Positions 18,224 to 28,997 of a stretch of DNA of 64,000 nt are shown here, piece by piece. The notes beneath the pieces were generated by a model. That model had not been told where the DNA came from. It searched no databases and saw only the letters and a list, made by a program, of their open reading frames with translations. This DNA is from Brevibacterium iodinum ATCC 49514 (lineage in GTDB: Bacteria > Actinomycetota > Actinomycetes > Actinomycetales > Brevibacteriaceae): NCBI RefSeq assembly GCF_900169265.1, contig NZ_FXYX01000007.1, positions 61,806 to 125,805 of the forward strand. Reading direction: 5' to 3'. The position numbers and the translations under genes were made by a program. The stretch's first letter is position 1. The number at the start of each line of letters is the position of its first letter.

Positions 18224-18957
18224 TCACAGGAGCCAGTTCCGGAATCGGTGCGGCCACGGTCCGACAGCTGCGCGAGCAAGGCTGGGACGTCATCGCCGTG
18301 GCCCGCCGAGAGGACAAGCTCAAAGTCCTCGCCGAGCAGACCGGAGCCGACTACATCGTCGCCGACCTCACCGATGACGCCGCCGTGGCGTCCATGGCCG
18401 AACAGGTGCTCGCCGGGGGAGCCGTCCATTCCCTCGTGGCCAATGCCGGCGCCGCGTTCGGAACCGACACCGTCGCCGAGGCATCGGTCGACGGGTGGCG
18501 GGACATGTTCGACATCAACGTCCTCGGCGTCCTGCGCGTCGTCAAAGCACTGCTGCCGGCCCTCATCGATTCCGGTCGCGGGGACATCGTCGTCATGTCC
18601 TCGACCGCCGGCCATCAGGCCTATGAAGGCGGCGGTGGCTACGTCGCCGCGAAGCACGGCACCCACTCGATGGCCGCGACCCTGCGCCTCGAGCTCGCCG
18701 GCGAACCCGTGCGCGTCATCGAGATCGCACCAGGAATGGTCGCCACCGACGAATTCACCTTCAAACGCGTCGGCGGTGATGAGGCGAAGGCCGCGAAGGT
18801 CTACGAAGGAGTCGAGAACCCGCTGACCGCGGACGACGTCGCCGACGCCGTCGTCTACACCCTCACCCGGCCCCACCACTTCAACGTCGATCTCATGGTC
18901 ATCCGACCGATCGCCCAGGCCGCTCAGCACAAGGTCGCCCGCAACCGGGGACTGTGA
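18202..18957 (+). CDS. Short-chain dehydrogenase/reductase
   Basis: Classical SDR of 251 aa. The cofactor motif is TGASSGIG at the N-terminus, with NAG (VANAGAAFG), the catalytic Ser in MSSTAG and YVAAK as the Tyr-Lys pair. ARREDK after beta-2 suggests NADP preference. Similar proteins (YdfG-like, 3-hydroxy acid dehydrogenases) oxidise Ser, Thr and related hydroxy acids, but the substrate is not certain here. ATG start with GAAGGAG upstream. Confidence 0.9.
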   Translation: MEKLRAVVTGASSGIGAATVRQLREQGWDVIAVARREDKLKVLAEQTGADYIVADLTDDAAVASMAEQVLAGGAVHSLVANAGAAFGTDTVAEASVDGWRDMFDINVLGVLRVVKALLPALIDSGRGDIVVMSSTAGHQAYEGGGGYVAAKHGTHSMAATLRLELAGEPVRVIEIAPGMVATDEFTFKRVGGDEAKAAKVYEGVENPLTADDVADAVVYTLTRPHHFNVDLMVIRPIAQAAQHKVARNRGL

Positions 18958-18984
18958 GCACCCACGGCTCCAGCCCGGGGCCGC

Positions 18985-19015
18985 CTCGGCGAGGGAGAAA
19001 CTCCGCGCCGCCGAG
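18985..19015 (+). terminator. Possible terminator after the SDR gene
   Basis: Inverted repeat CTCGGCG (18985-18991) and CGCCGAG (19009-19015) with no T-run. It may instead be part of the region before the ileS leader. Confidence 0.35.
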
Positions 19016-19049
19016 TGGTCTCGGGCGGAGTCGACGGTATACGATTGTC

Positions 19050-19269
19050 TTGCGTCGATCCGGCTATCACCGGGGAGCATCCGGAAGAACGGAACCAGCG
19101 TTCCAAACGCTGCGTTCTCAGTAGACCCGGACGGGTGGACCCGTCATCGTCTGAGTGAATGAGCGATCCGCTGACCGACCTGCACCGGTGGGACGGCGGA
19201 TAAGCGAGGTGGTACCGCGGCAGACTGTCGTCCTCGTGACAGTGACCGCAGTGACCCAGAAGGACGCTC
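19050..19269 (+). promoter_or_regulatory. T-box riboswitch of ileS (ultrashort stem I, translational type)
   Basis: The leader carries the T-box core AGGTGGTACCGCGG (19207-19220). Its TGGT can pair with the ACCA end of uncharged tRNA-Ile. Upstream, CCGG-CTATCA-CCGG (19060-19073) forms a tiny stem I with the isoleucine codon ATC (19066-19068) in the loop, the actinobacterial ultrashort form. Near the gene, CGTCCT (19229-19234) is complementary to AGGACG (19261-19266), which covers the Shine-Dalgarno AAGGA just before the ATG. Uncharged tRNA-Ile should therefore open the SD and turn on translation. Confidence 0.9.
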
Positions 19270-22200
19270 ATGACTCAGCCTCTCTATCCCAAGGTATCGA
19301 CCTCAACCTTCGGACTCTCGTCGTCCCCGAACTTCCCTGCCATCGAAGACGCTGTGCTGCGCTACTGGCAGGAGGACGACACCTTCAAGGCATCGATCGC
19401 CCAGCGCGATGCCGGCGAGAACGGCGAGAACGAATTCGTCTTCTACGACGGCCCTCCCTTCGCCAACGGGCTGCCCCACTACGGTCACCTGCTCACCGGC
19501 TACGTCAAGGACGTCGTCCCGCGTTTCCAGACGATGCGCGGCAAGAAGGTCGACCGCCGCTTCGGCTGGGACACCCACGGGCTGCCTGCCGAACTCGAAG
19601 CCGAACGTCAGCTGGGCATCACCGACAAATCCGAGATCGGCCGCATGGGACTGGCCGCATTCAACGACGCCTGCCGCTCCTCGGTGCTGCGCTACACCCA
19701 GGAATGGGAAGAATATGTGACCCGTCAGGGACGGTGGGTCGACTTCGACAACGACTACAAGACGCTCAACGTCGAATACATGGAAAGCGTCATCTGGGCG
19801 TTCAAGCAGCTCTGGGACAAAGGTCTCGTCTACGAGGGCTACCGCGTGCTCCCGTACTGCTGGAAGGACGAGACGCCGCTGTCGAACCATGAGCTGCGCA
19901 TGGACGACGACGTGTACAAGATGCGTCAGGATCCGGCCGTGACCCTCGGTTACAAGCTCAAGGACTCCGACGAATGGGTCCTCATCTGGACGACGACTCC
20001 GTGGACGGTTCCGTCGAACCAGGCCGTGGCAGTCAACCCGGAGATCCCGCTCGTCGCAGTGATCCCCGGTGAAGACGGTGCCGAAGAACTTCAGGGCAAG
20101 ACCCTCATCCTCGCCGAGGCGCGCCTGGGAGCCTATTCTCGTGAACTCGGTGCCGACCCGCAGGTTGTGCGCACCTTCCCCGGCAGCGAACTCGTCGGCG
20201 CCTCCTACGAACCTCCGTTCCCGTACTTCGAAGGCCGCCAGGAGGAGTTCGGCGAGAACCTGCACACGATCCTCGCCGCGGATTTCGTCACCGTCGAAGA
20301 CGGCACCGGAATCGTCCACCAGTCACCCGCCTTCGGTGAAGAGGACAAGGAACTCACCGACTCCTTTGGAATCACCGCAGCCCGTCCCGTCGACGACGCA
20401 GGTCGTTTCGATACGACCGTTCCCGACTACGCCGGCCAGCAGGTCTTCGACGCCAACAAGGCGATCATCAAGGACCTGCGCAACCACACGGGTCCGATGG
20501 AATCGCGCGGTGCTCTGCTGGTCCGCCACGAATCCTACGAGCACTCCTACCCGCACTGCTGGCGCTGCAGGAACCCGCTGATCTACCGTGCGGTGTCCTC
20601 CTGGTTCGTCCGCGTCACCGAGTTCAAGGACCGCATGGTCGAACTCAACGAGCAGATCAACTGGGTGCCCGACAACATCAAGCACGGACAGTTCGGCAAA
20701 TGGCTCGAAAACGCCCGCGACTGGTCGATCTCCCGCAATCGCTTCTGGGGCTCGCCGATCCCCGTGTGGATCTCCTCCGATCCGGCCTACCCGCGCACCG
20801 ACGTCTACGGCTCCCTGGCAGAGATCGAAGCCGACTTCGGACGTCTGCCGCGCAACGACTCGGGAGAAATCGACCTCCACCGCCCATGGGTCGATGACCT
20901 CACCCGCCCGAACCCGGACGATCCGACCGGCAATTCCGTGATGCAGCGCATCCCGGAGATCTTCGACGTCTGGTTCGACTCCGGTTCGATGAGCTACGCC
21001 CAGGTGCACTATCCGTTCGAGAACTCCGAATGGTTCGACAACCACTTCCCGGCCGACTTCATCGTCGAATACGTGGGACAGACCCGCGGCTGGTTCTACC
21101 TGCTGCACGTTCTGGCCACAGCGATCTTCGACCGACCCGCATTCACGAACTGCATCTCCCACGGCATCGTGCTCGGTTCCGACGGGCAGAAGATGTCGAA
21201 GTCCCTGCGCAACTACCCCGATGTCAACGAGGTCTTCAACCGCGACGGCTCGGACGCCATGCGCTGGTTCCTCATGGCTTCGTCCATCCTGCGCGGCGGC
21301 AACCTCGTCGTCACCGAACAGGGCATCCGCGACGGTGTCCGCCAGGTCGTGCTCCCGCTGTGGAACGCCTGGCAGTTCTTCGCCACCTACTCCAACGCGG
21401 CCGACGGTCCGGCGGGGGAGAAGACCGGCTACCAGGCACAGTCCCGCTACGACTCGTCCCAGGTCCTCGACCGGTACCTCCTGGCCAAGACGCACGACCT
21501 CATCACCGAGTTCGCCGAGGCAATGGAAGGCCTCGACATCTGGGCGGCATGTGAACTCGTGCGCAGCTACCTCGATATGCTCACGAACTGGTATGTGCGT
21601 CGTTCGCGTCGCCGGTTCTGGGACGGCGGCACCGACACGCATGAGTCCTTCGACGTGTTCTATACCTGCCTGGAGGCATTCTGCCGTGTGGCCGCGCCCC
21701 TGCTGCCGTTCACGGTCGAAGAGATCTATCGCGGACTGACCGGGCAGCGGTCGGTGCACCTGGCCGACTACCCGGACGCCGAGGCATTCCCTGCCGACGC
21801 CGACCTCGTCGCGGCGATGGACCTCACCCGCGATATCTGCTCAACGGCCTCCTCGGTGCGCAAGGCCAACCAACTGCGGGTGCGCCTGCCGCTGTCGCAG
21901 CTGACCGTCGCCACCGACACGGACCTGAGCTCTGACTTCACCGAGATCATCGCCGATGAGCTCAATGTGCGTACCGTCGAGGTCCTCGACGTCGCCGAGG
22001 CGGAGGCCGCCGGATTCTCCCTGTCACAGAATCTCGTCGTCAACGCCCGTGCCGCCGGACCCCGTCTGGGCAAACAGGTCCAGCAGGTCATCAAGGCTTC
22101 GAAGTCCGGCGACTGGTCCGTCACCGACGGCACCGTCGTCAGCGGCGGAATCGAACTCGTCGACGGCGAGTACACGCTCGAATCCGTGGCCGAATCCGGT

Positions 22201-22533
22201 ACCGAGGGCATGGAGCTCGCGGCTCTCGACTCCGGCTTCCTCGCCCTCGACACGCGGGTCACACCCGAGCTCGAGGCCGAAGGCATGGCACGTGATGCCG
22301 TGCGCGCCATCCAGGGCATCCGCAAGCAGCTCGATCTCGACATCTCCGACCGGATCGCCGTCACCATCGAAGCCGGCACCGAGGTGGTCGCCGCGCTCGA
22401 GCCTCACGTCGACCTCATCGCCGGTGAGACCCTGACGACCACTCTGGACTTCGGCCCGGTCGACGCCGGTGCCGAGGTCTTCAGCCCCGAAGAGCTGCCC
22501 GGCGGCACCCGTCTGGCGGTGAAGCGGGCATGA
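19270..22533 (+). CDS. ileS: Isoleucyl-tRNA synthetase
   Basis: Class I synthetase charging tRNA-Ile. 1087 aa. HIGH-type motif HYGH ([11 protein letters not shown]), [11 protein letters not shown]1 editing domain, KMSKS intact ([11 protein letters not shown]). The length and motif variants fit the eukaryote-like IleS2 branch, whose members tend to be less sensitive to mupirocin (family knowledge, not tested here). Translation is controlled by the T-box leader. The stop overlaps the folC ATG by 4 nt, so translation is coupled. Confidence 0.97.
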   Translation: MTQPLYPKVSTSTFGLSSSPNFPAIEDAVLRYWQEDDTFKASIAQRDAGENGENEFVFYDGPPFANGLPHYGHLLTGYVKDVVPRFQTMRGKKVDRRFGWDTHGLPAELEAERQLGITDKSEIGRMGLAAFNDACRSSVLRYTQEWEEYVTRQGRWVDFDNDYKTLNVEYMESVIWAFKQLWDKGLVYEGYRVLPYCWKDETPLSNHELRMDDDVYKMRQDPAVTLGYKLKDSDEWVLIWTTTPWTVPSNQAVAVNPEIPLVAVIPGEDGAEELQGKTLILAEARLGAYSRELGADPQVVRTFPGSELVGASYEPPFPYFEGRQEEFGENLHTILAADFVTVEDGTGIVHQSPAFGEEDKELTDSFGITAARPVDDAGRFDTTVPDYAGQQVFDANKAIIKDLRNHTGPMESRGALLVRHESYEHSYPHCWRCRNPLIYRAVSSWFVRVTEFKDRMVELNEQINWVPDNIKHGQFGKWLENARDWSISRNRFWGSPIPVWISSDPAYPRTDVYGSLAEIEADFGRLPRNDSGEIDLHRPWVDDLTRPNPDDPTGNSVMQRIPEIFDVWFDSGSMSYAQVHYPFENSEWFDNHFPADFIVEYVGQTRGWFYLLHVLATAIFDRPAFTNCISHGIVLGSDGQKMSKSLRNYPDVNEVFNRDGSDAMRWFLMASSILRGGNLVVTEQGIRDGVRQVVLPLWNAWQFFATYSNAADGPAGEKTGYQAQSRYDSSQVLDRYLLAKTHDLITEFAEAMEGLDIWAACELVRSYLDMLTNWYVRRSRRRFWDGGTDTHESFDVFYTCLEAFCRVAAPLLPFTVEEIYRGLTGQRSVHLADYPDAEAFPADADLVAAMDLTRDICSTASSVRKANQLRVRLPLSQLTVATDTDLSSDFTEIIADELNVRTVEVLDVAEAEAAGFSLSQNLVVNARAAGPRLGKQVQQVIKASKSGDWSVTDGTVVSGGIELVDGEYTLESVAESGTEGMELAALDSGFLALDTRVTPELEAEGMARDAVRAIQGIRKQLDLDISDRIAVTIEAGTEVVAALEPHVDLIAGETLTTTLDFGPVDAGAEVFSPEELPGGTRLAVKRA

Positions 22534-24032
22534 GCGAGGACAACAGCCCAGCCGAGGATCCGGTGGCAGCAGCCGAGGAACTGCTTGCCGCTGTCGAAGA
22601 TCCGCAGACCGCAGAACAAGACGCGGATTCGGAACCTCTGCCCGAACCGGTCGTCGATGAGGCCACTCGGGCCGAGCTCGCTCGGGTCTATGCCCTGCTG
22701 CTGGCCCGGGCGGGGGAGACGCAGGTCGAGCTGCGCCTCGATGCGACTCGGCGGGCGTGTGAGATCCTCGGCGATATCCACACTGCGGCCCCGACGATCA
22801 CGATCACGGGCACGAATGGGAAGACGTCGACGGCACGGATGATCGATTCGCTCATCTCCGCTCATGAGCTCCGGGTCGGCCGGTTCACCAGTCCGCACCT
22901 GCATTCGGTGACCGAGCGGATCTCCGTGGACGGCGCCCCCGTGTCCGCTCACACCTTCGTGCGCATCTATGACGAGATCGCCCCGTACCTCGAGATCGTC
23001 GATGCCCAGCTCGAGGCCGAAGGACGCGCGAAGCTCACCTACTTCGAAGCGCTGACCGTGTTGGCCTTCGCCGTGTTCGCCGATGCTCCGGTCGATGTCG
23101 TCGTCACCGAGGTCGGCATGGGCGGACAATGGGATTCGACGAACGTCGCCGATGCCCAGGTGTGCGTGTTCACGAAGATCGGTCTCGATCATCAGGCGTT
23201 CCTCGGCGACACCATCGAGGAGATCGCCGCGACCAAAGCTGGGATCCTCGACCGCAGCGTCGAGGACAGCCCGGCGCCCGAACCTGTTGCCGTGTCTGCT
23301 GTCCAGGACGCGGCGGCCCAGGCGGTCCTCGACGAGGAAGCTGCCCGTCGTGAAGTTCCGCTGGCCGCTGAGGAGCGGGACTTCCGTCTCCTCGACCGGC
23401 AGCGGGCCGTCGACGGTCAGCTCATCACGGTCCAGGGCCGCAGAGACGTCTATTCCGACCTGTTCCTGCCGCTGCACGGAAATCACCAGGCCCACAATGC
23501 CGCGGTCGCGATCGTCGCGGCCGAGGCCTTCCTGGGAGCCGAAGACAAGCCGCTCAATCAGGAGACGGTGGCCGAGGGGCTGGCCCGGGTGACCTCACCG
23601 GGCCGCGCGGAACTCCTGCGCACGGGACCGAGCGTCGTCGTCGACGGCGCCCATAACCCGGATGCCGCGCGTGTGCTGGCCGACACCCTCGCCGAGGCGT
23701 TCGACTTCGACTATGTCGTCATCGTGCTGGCGATGCTGGCGGACAAGGACAGCGACGGTGTCATCGAAGAGCTCCATCGCAGTGCGGATGTGTTCGTCGT
23801 CAGCGAGAATCTCAACTCCCGTGCGCTGCCGGCAGGCGACCTCGCCGAGGCGGCGCGGGAATGGGTCGACGAGGATTCCGTCATCGTCGCCTCCGATCTC
23901 AATGCCGCTCTGATGAAGGGCATCGACCTGGCCAACAGCGTCGATGCGAAGAGCCCGGGAATCGTCGTCACAGGCTCCATCTACACAGTGGCCGAAGCGC
24001 GTCTGCTGCTCGGACGTGGGGAGGAGGGATGA
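22530..24032 (+). CDS. folC: Bifunctional dihydrofolate synthase / folylpolyglutamate synthase
   Basis: Adds glutamate to dihydropteroate and extends folate polyglutamates. 500 aa. Mur-ligase fold with the P-loop [11 protein letters not shown], the omega-loop [13 protein letters not shown], and DGAHNPDAA in the C-terminal domain. The first ~45 residues are an acidic, probably disordered extension. ATGA overlaps at both ends: with ileS upstream and the DUF4233 gene downstream. Confidence 0.95.
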   Translation: MSEDNSPAEDPVAAAEELLAAVEDPQTAEQDADSEPLPEPVVDEATRAELARVYALLLARAGETQVELRLDATRRACEILGDIHTAAPTITITGTNGKTSTARMIDSLISAHELRVGRFTSPHLHSVTERISVDGAPVSAHTFVRIYDEIAPYLEIVDAQLEAEGRAKLTYFEALTVLAFAVFADAPVDVVVTEVGMGGQWDSTNVADAQVCVFTKIGLDHQAFLGDTIEEIAATKAGILDRSVEDSPAPEPVAVSAVQDAAAQAVLDEEAARREVPLAAEERDFRLLDRQRAVDGQLITVQGRRDVYSDLFLPLHGNHQAHNAAVAIVAAEAFLGAEDKPLNQETVAEGLARVTSPGRAELLRTGPSVVVDGAHNPDAARVLADTLAEAFDFDYVVIVLAMLADKDSDGVIEELHRSADVFVVSENLNSRALPAGDLAEAAREWVDEDSVIVASDLNAALMKGIDLANSVDAKSPGIVVTGSIYTVAEARLLLGRGEEG

Positions 24033-24394
24033 AATCGAAGTACCCCGTGCTCTGCGGATCGATCCTCATCTGCGAGCTCGTCGTCGTCTACTTCGCCGTG
24101 CTCACGACATTCGGCTTGTCGGTGAAGTCAGCGCAGACCCTGACCCTGGCGCAGCTGCTCATCGGCGCCTCGGTCATCGCAGTGCTGGCCATCATCGCAG
24201 TCATCCTGCTGCCGCGGCAGATCGGTGCGAAACGTCCCGGTGTGATCATCGGGTGGGCGGTGCAGGGGCTGCTGCTGGCCTCCGGCTTCGTGCTCACCTC
24301 GATGTTCTTCGTCGCAGCGCTGTTCATCGCCCTGTGGGCCGTGGCCGTGTACTGGTCGGCTCGCATCGATCGTGAGGTCGCCGCGCGCGGCTGA
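24029..24394 (+). CDS. DUF4233 membrane protein
   Basis: 121 aa with about four hydrophobic helices (near residues 7-30, 40-60, 72-90 and 92-110). Small membrane proteins of this kind sit between folC and ndk in many actinobacteria and are called DUF4233; their function is unknown. ATG 24029 overlaps the folC stop (ATGA) and has GGAGGAGG immediately upstream. Confidence 0.85.
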   Translation: MKSKYPVLCGSILICELVVVYFAVLTTFGLSVKSAQTLTLAQLLIGASVIAVLAIIAVILLPRQIGAKRPGVIIGWAVQGLLLASGFVLTSMFFVAALFIALWAVAVYWSARIDREVAARG

Positions 24395-24476
24395 ACTGTG
24401 AGAACGCCGAGGCGGGAGCGCCTCGGTGCCCGGGTAGACTGTGGACCGACGTCCACACGACATTGGAAGGACCGGA

Positions 24477-24896
24477 ATGGAACGTACGCTCATCCTCATC
24501 AAGCCCGACGGAGTCGCTCGCGGACTCGTCGGACAGATCGTGGCCCGAATCGAAGCCAAGGGCTATGCGATCGACGCCTTGGATCTCCGTTCGGCCACCG
24601 CCGCCGAACTGGCAGCCCATTATGCCGAGCACGAAGGCAAGCCCTTCTACCAGCCGCTGGTCGACTTCATGTCCGAAGGGCCGATCGTCTCGATCATCGC
24701 CTCCGGTCAGGGCGTCATCCCCGGCTTCCGGTCCTTGGCCGGTGCCACCGACCCGACGGCAGCTGCTCCGGGTACGATCCGCGGCGATCTCGGTCGCGAC
24801 TGGGGTGAGAAGGTGCAGAAGAACCTCGTCCATGGTTCCGATTCCACCGAATCGGCTGAACGGGAGATCGGAATCTGGTACCCGGCCGAAGGCTGA
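24477..24896 (+). CDS. ndk: Nucleoside diphosphate kinase
   Basis: Transfers the gamma-phosphate of ATP to NDPs. 139 aa, the family length. It starts MERTLILIKPDGVARGLVG. The phosphorylated His119 is in NLVHGSDS. ATG 24477 is chosen, preceded by TGGAAGGACC. It is the last gene of the ileS-folC cluster and is followed by a terminator shared with the convergent VKOR gene. Confidence 0.97.
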   Translation: MERTLILIKPDGVARGLVGQIVARIEAKGYAIDALDLRSATAAELAAHYAEHEGKPFYQPLVDFMSEGPIVSIIASGQGVIPGFRSLAGATDPTAAAPGTIRGDLGRDWGEKVQKNLVHGSDSTESAEREIGIWYPAEG

Positions 24897-24952
24897 TGAC
24901 AGGCAGAGGACCGAACGTGGCCGACGTCTGAGCCGAGCCGGTCGAAATCATG

Positions 24953-24983
24953 AGGGCGCCCCACCAAGCGGCGGGGCGCCCTC
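24953..24983. terminator. Bidirectional hairpin between ndk and the VKOR gene
   Basis: GAGGGCGCCC (24953-24962) and GGGCGCCCTC (24974-24983), a perfect 10-bp stem with an 11-nt loop between convergent genes. No clear T-run. Confidence 0.6.
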
Positions 24984-25001
24984 ACTGCATTCGATTCGCG
25001 G

Positions 25002-25649
25002 TCAGAGAAGATTGGAGAAGAATGCCCAGAACTGCACGACGATGCAGGCGAAGATGATGAGCATCCACAGCACCGACAGGGCGATGTTCTCCTTCGCCAG
25101 GACCCTCAGCACGGCGTTTTCGGCGGCGCGCCGACCGAAGGCGCCGGTGAGCAGATTGCGGGCGGTGACGGCCATGAACATCGGAATCGTCACGGTCCAC
25201 ACGATGATGCACCACGGGCAGCCGACTCCGATCTTGTAGATCGAGACGTAGAACAGGAACATCACCAACGCCACGCCGCAGGCCAGTCCGATGTTCAGTC
25301 CCACCATCACCCAGCGGGGCAGCCGGGTGCCGGACAGGATGAGCACGCCGAGCAGCAGCGGGATGATGAAGGCCGCCACGCCCATGAGCTGATTGGGGAA
25401 GCCCAGCAGCTCGGCCTCGGCGTGTTCCATGACCGAACCGCACGAGAAGAACGGGTTGAGGTCGCACGAGAGGACGACGTCCGGGTTCGCCAGCTTCTCG
25501 TACTTCTCCGCCGCCAGGGAGAACGAGGCGAGGAAGCCGATGGCAGAGGCGATGATGAGGAAGATCCCGAACGGCACCGATCTGAGCACCCACGACGAGG
25601 TGGTATCGGCGGACTCGGGATCATCGGATTGAGTCAGTATGGTGTTCAC
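25002..25649 (-). CDS. Vitamin K epoxide reductase (VKOR) family protein
   Basis: 215 aa with about five membrane segments. The redox core is intact: the periplasmic loop pair SCDLNPFFSCG (two Cys) and the membrane CxxC in VGCPWC. In actinobacteria VKOR replaces DsbB and re-oxidises DsbA-like proteins via quinone during disulfide formation in exported proteins. No fused thioredoxin domain is present. ATG 25649. It is divergent from rne. Confidence 0.92.
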   Translation of the reverse strand: MNTILTQSDDPESADTTSSWVLRSVPFGIFLIIASAIGFLASFSLAAEKYEKLANPDVVLSCDLNPFFSCGSVMEHAEAELLGFPNQLMGVAAFIIPLLLGVLILSGTRLPRWVMVGLNIGLACGVALVMFLFYVSIYKIGVGCPWCIIVWTVTIPMFMAVTARNLLTGAFGRRAAENAVLRVLAKENIALSVLWMLIIFACIVVQFWAFFSNLL

Positions 25650-25950
25650 TCCTCAAGAATGCCTGGCGATGGCCCGTGCGGCAAACCCCGTCCCCATCGA
25701 AACCACAGCGCAGAGACACTTCTGTGACATAATGGTCGGACGGATACCTGCTCTCACACCGAGCAGGAGAAGTGCCTCCACCGAGTCGAGGGTATGACCT
25801 CGCAGGTCGACAACAAGATGAGGCAGCACGGAAGGCCTACGCGCTGAGCGCGAGCCGGATGTGCCATCCACAGGTTTCGGTCCATTGCGGACCATGCAAG
25901 GATCCGAAGATCCGTACGGTGTGGACGGCGTCTTCGGACTGGGAGATACG
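25650..25950 (+). promoter_or_regulatory. Long leader of the RNase E/G gene
   Basis: This 301-bp gap holds no gene. CATAAT at about 25729-25734 is a plausible -10 for the rne direction, implying a 5' UTR of some 200 nt. Long rne leaders are autoregulated in enterobacteria; here that is only analogy. Confidence 0.35.
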
Positions 25951-28900
25951 ATGAACGATACGTCGAACGACGGCACAGAGTCGACAGATCCGACCGAAGG
26001 CATTCTCGCGGACCTCGCGAATCTGCAGCACTCGGCGGGTGCCAAGAACGCCGAACACGAGGATGTCGACGACAGCGTGCGTGCGCGCCTCGATGACATC
26101 GCCGAGGCGGCCGAATCGTTGCGTATCGGCGATGCCGATGACAACGACGATGATGAGGGCGAAGAGCCGACTCCTCGCCGAGGCGGGCAGAAGTCCGCAC
26201 GCGATGCCGTGGCCAACCGGGGACTCGTCTTCGAGGAATTCGTCCGCGGAGACACGGACGACGATGACGATGATCACGACGACGCCGACGATGCCGATGG
26301 CGACGACGAGGACGATGCTGCGTCGCAGACATCGCCGAGCTTCGACCCGCGCAATCCCTTCGCGGCCCCGGCCGCTCCGGCTGCCGCACCCGAACCCCGC
26401 ACCACTCCAGCCGTGCCCTATGACGGCGGCCTGATCTTCCAGGTGCCGAAGGCCGAACATGCCGAGGTCATCACGATCGACGACGATGACTCCGACGATG
26501 ACAGGGATGATTCCCACGACTCCGATGACGACACGTCGTCCTCACAGGAGAACCGCCAGAACGACCGCGGTGAGGACGATTCCTCCAGCGGTCCGCGCCG
26601 GCGGCGAGGCGGCCGCGGGCGCCGATCGCGGGGTCGCGATGACTCCCACGACGATTTCCCTGACTCCGACGACGACTCGAAGGACTCCGACGACGACTCG
26701 AAGGACTCCGAGGACGATTCCTCGGACTCTGCCGGCAAGCAGGACGCGAAGTCGTCGAAGCGGGGATCTCGGTCGAGCAATCGCGGTTCGAAGCGCTCCG
26801 ATGCGGACGCCGAGGACTCACAATCGAAGTCGGATCATCACGACTCCGATCACAAGGAGGCCGACCACAGTGACTCCGACGATTCGGATTCGGACGATGG
26901 CGATGACGACTCCGACGGCGGCTCGCGCCGTCGCCGCCGTCGCCGGTCTCGCACCCGCAGCACCGACCGCGACGAAGTCACCTCGCTCAAGGGTTCGACC
27001 CGCCTCGAGGCAAAGCGACAGCGTCGTAAGGAGGGCCGCGAAGCCGGACGTCGCCGCCCCATCATCACCGAAGCCGAATTCCTCGCTCGACGTGAATCCG
27101 TCGACCGGACCATGCTGGTGCGGGAGAGCGGCGACCAGACTCAACTCGTCGTCGTCGAAGACGGGATCGCTGTCGAGCACTACCTCAAGGAGAACCGTCA
27201 GCAGTCCTCGCTCATCGGCAACGTCTACCTGGGCAAGGTCCAGAACGTGCTGCCGAGCATGGAGGCGGCTTTCATCGACATCGGCAAGGGCCGCAACGCT
27301 GTGCTCTACGCCGGCGAAGTCAACTGGGACGCCCTCGGCATGGACGGCAAGGCGCGCCGCATCGAAACCGCGCTGAGTCCCGGCGATGCCGTGCTCGTGC
27401 AGGTGACGAAGGACCCGATCGGACACAAGGGCGCCCGCCTGACCAGCCAGATCTCCCTGCCCGGGCGGTTCCTGGTCTACGTTCCGGGCAATTCGATGAC
27501 CGGAATCTCGCGGAAGCTGCCCGACAACGAACGCGCACGTCTGAAGAAGCTGCTCAAACAGCTCGTCGGCGATTCGAACGGCGTCATCGTGCGCACCGCT
27601 GCCGAGGGCGCCACCGACTCCGATCTCTCACGTGATGTCGAACGTCTCGCCAAACGGTGGGAGACGATCGAGAAGAAGTCGAAGTCGACGAAGGTGCTGG
27701 CCCCGCAGCTGCTCTACAGCGAGCCGGACATGATCGTGCGCATCATCCGTGATGTCTTCAACGAGGACTTCAGCTCGCTCGTCATCGACGGCGACGGCGC
27801 ATGGAACACCATCCACGAGTATGTCGAATCCGTCGCCCCGGACCTGCTCGATCGCGTCCACAGCTACAACGAGGACGAGGACATCTTCGACCACTACCGG
27901 ATCGAAGAGCAGGTCCAGAAGGCCCTGCAGCGCACCGTGAATCTGCCCTCGGGGGGTTCACTCGTCATCGACCGCACCGAAGCGATGACGGTCGTCGACG
28001 TCAACACCGGCAAGTTCACCGGCTCCGGAGGCAACCTCGAGGAGACGGTGACCCGCAACAACCTCGAAGCCGCCGAGGAAGTCATTCGGCAGATCCGCCT
28101 GCGCGACATCGGCGGAATCATCGTCGTCGACTTCATCGACATGGTGCTCGAGTCCAACCGCGACCTCGTGGTGCGCCGCCTCGTCGAGTGCCTCGGTCGC
28201 GACCGGACGAAGCATCAGGTCGCCGAGGTGACATCGCTGGGACTCGTGCAGATGACGCGCAAGCGCATCGGCACCGGACTCGCCGAATCCCTGGTCAGCG
28301 CCGGCGAGGACCTCACCGGGCGGGGACTGCTGCTGCCGGGTTCGGAAGAAGACGGTTCGAAGGCCCATCGCGGCGGCCGCTCGTCGAACCACGACAACCG
28401 TCGTGACCGCAAGCGGCGGGGCGACTCAGGCTCGAAGTCCAAGCACAATGAGTCCGAATCGACTGATGAGACAGTGTCCTCGGATGCTTCTCGGTCGGCT
28501 GTCGCCGCGATTGCCAAAGCCACCCTGAAGAAGGATGACGCCGATTCGACCGAATCGACATCCGACGCTCAGACTCAGTCCGATGCCTCGTCGAATGACG
28601 GCGAGAACGGAAAGCCCCGCTCGCGTTCGCGCAACGGACGGCGTCGTTCTCGCTCGAACCGCGGAGACGACTCGCAGACCGAGACGCCCGACGAGAAGTC
28701 GGATGGGAAGGAGAAATCGAGCGGCGACGAGCAGGCGCCGGCAGAAGCGAAGACCGCAGCCGAACAGAAGCCTGCAGCCGAGCAGCAGCCTGCAGCCGAC
28801 GAGCCGAAGGATCTGCCGCTGATGATCGGCGCGGACAGCGAGACGAAGGTCGCCGCCGCCGAACCGGTCAAGAGCACTCCGGCGAAGAAGCGCGAACCGG

Positions 28901-28968
28901 CGAAGAAGGCCCCTGCCCCCAAGCAGGAGCAGCTGCCCACCTCGTTCGTCATCATCGGTGAGGACTGA
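25951..28968 (+). CDS. rne: Ribonuclease E/G with long acidic N-terminal extension; zinc-link cysteines missing
   Basis: Endoribonuclease for mRNA decay and rRNA/tRNA processing. 1005 aa. Residues 1 to ~390 are a disordered Asp/Ser/Arg-rich extension that includes a DNA-level 21-bp tandem repeat (26662-26715). The S1 domain is at about 415-500 (GNVYLGKVQNVLPSMEAAFIDIG). Catalytic Asp683 (VVDVNTG) and Asp727 (VVDFIDM) are 44 apart, as expected. In place of the zinc-link CPxCxGxG, residues 785-792 read GEDLTGRG, so both cysteines are gone. The C-terminal ~200 residues are charged and Lys/Ala/Pro-rich. ATG 25951 has GGAG 5 nt upstream. Confidence 0.92.
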   Translation: MNDTSNDGTESTDPTEGILADLANLQHSAGAKNAEHEDVDDSVRARLDDIAEAAESLRIGDADDNDDDEGEEPTPRRGGQKSARDAVANRGLVFEEFVRGDTDDDDDDHDDADDADGDDEDDAASQTSPSFDPRNPFAAPAAPAAAPEPRTTPAVPYDGGLIFQVPKAEHAEVITIDDDDSDDDRDDSHDSDDDTSSSQENRQNDRGEDDSSSGPRRRRGGRGRRSRGRDDSHDDFPDSDDDSKDSDDDSKDSEDDSSDSAGKQDAKSSKRGSRSSNRGSKRSDADAEDSQSKSDHHDSDHKEADHSDSDDSDSDDGDDDSDGGSRRRRRRRSRTRSTDRDEVTSLKGSTRLEAKRQRRKEGREAGRRRPIITEAEFLARRESVDRTMLVRESGDQTQLVVVEDGIAVEHYLKENRQQSSLIGNVYLGKVQNVLPSMEAAFIDIGKGRNAVLYAGEVNWDALGMDGKARRIETALSPGDAVLVQVTKDPIGHKGARLTSQISLPGRFLVYVPGNSMTGISRKLPDNERARLKKLLKQLVGDSNGVIVRTAAEGATDSDLSRDVERLAKRWETIEKKSKSTKVLAPQLLYSEPDMIVRIIRDVFNEDFSSLVIDGDGAWNTIHEYVESVAPDLLDRVHSYNEDEDIFDHYRIEEQVQKALQRTVNLPSGGSLVIDRTEAMTVVDVNTGKFTGSGGNLEETVTRNNLEAAEEVIRQIRLRDIGGIIVVDFIDMVLESNRDLVVRRLVECLGRDRTKHQVAEVTSLGLVQMTRKRIGTGLAESLVSAGEDLTGRGLLLPGSEEDGSKAHRGGRSSNHDNRRDRKRRGDSGSKSKHNESESTDETVSSDASRSAVAAIAKATLKKDDADSTESTSDAQTQSDASSNDGENGKPRSRSRNGRRRSRSNRGDDSQTETPDEKSDGKEKSSGDEQAPAEAKTAAEQKPAAEQQPAADEPKDLPLMIGADSETKVAAAEPVKSTPAKKREPAKKAPAPKQEQLPTSFVIIGED

Positions 28969-28997
28969 GCGCCTGTCCTGAGTTGAGGCAGAAGACA

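Noticed and set aside
20323..21759. 478-codon minus-strand frame opposite ileS
   Set aside because: Shadow of ileS, whose motifs are complete on the plus strand.
26662..26715. 21-bp repeats in rne considered as a CRISPR-like array
   Set aside because: No spacers; the units are contiguous coding repeats for an Asp/Ser-rich disordered segment.
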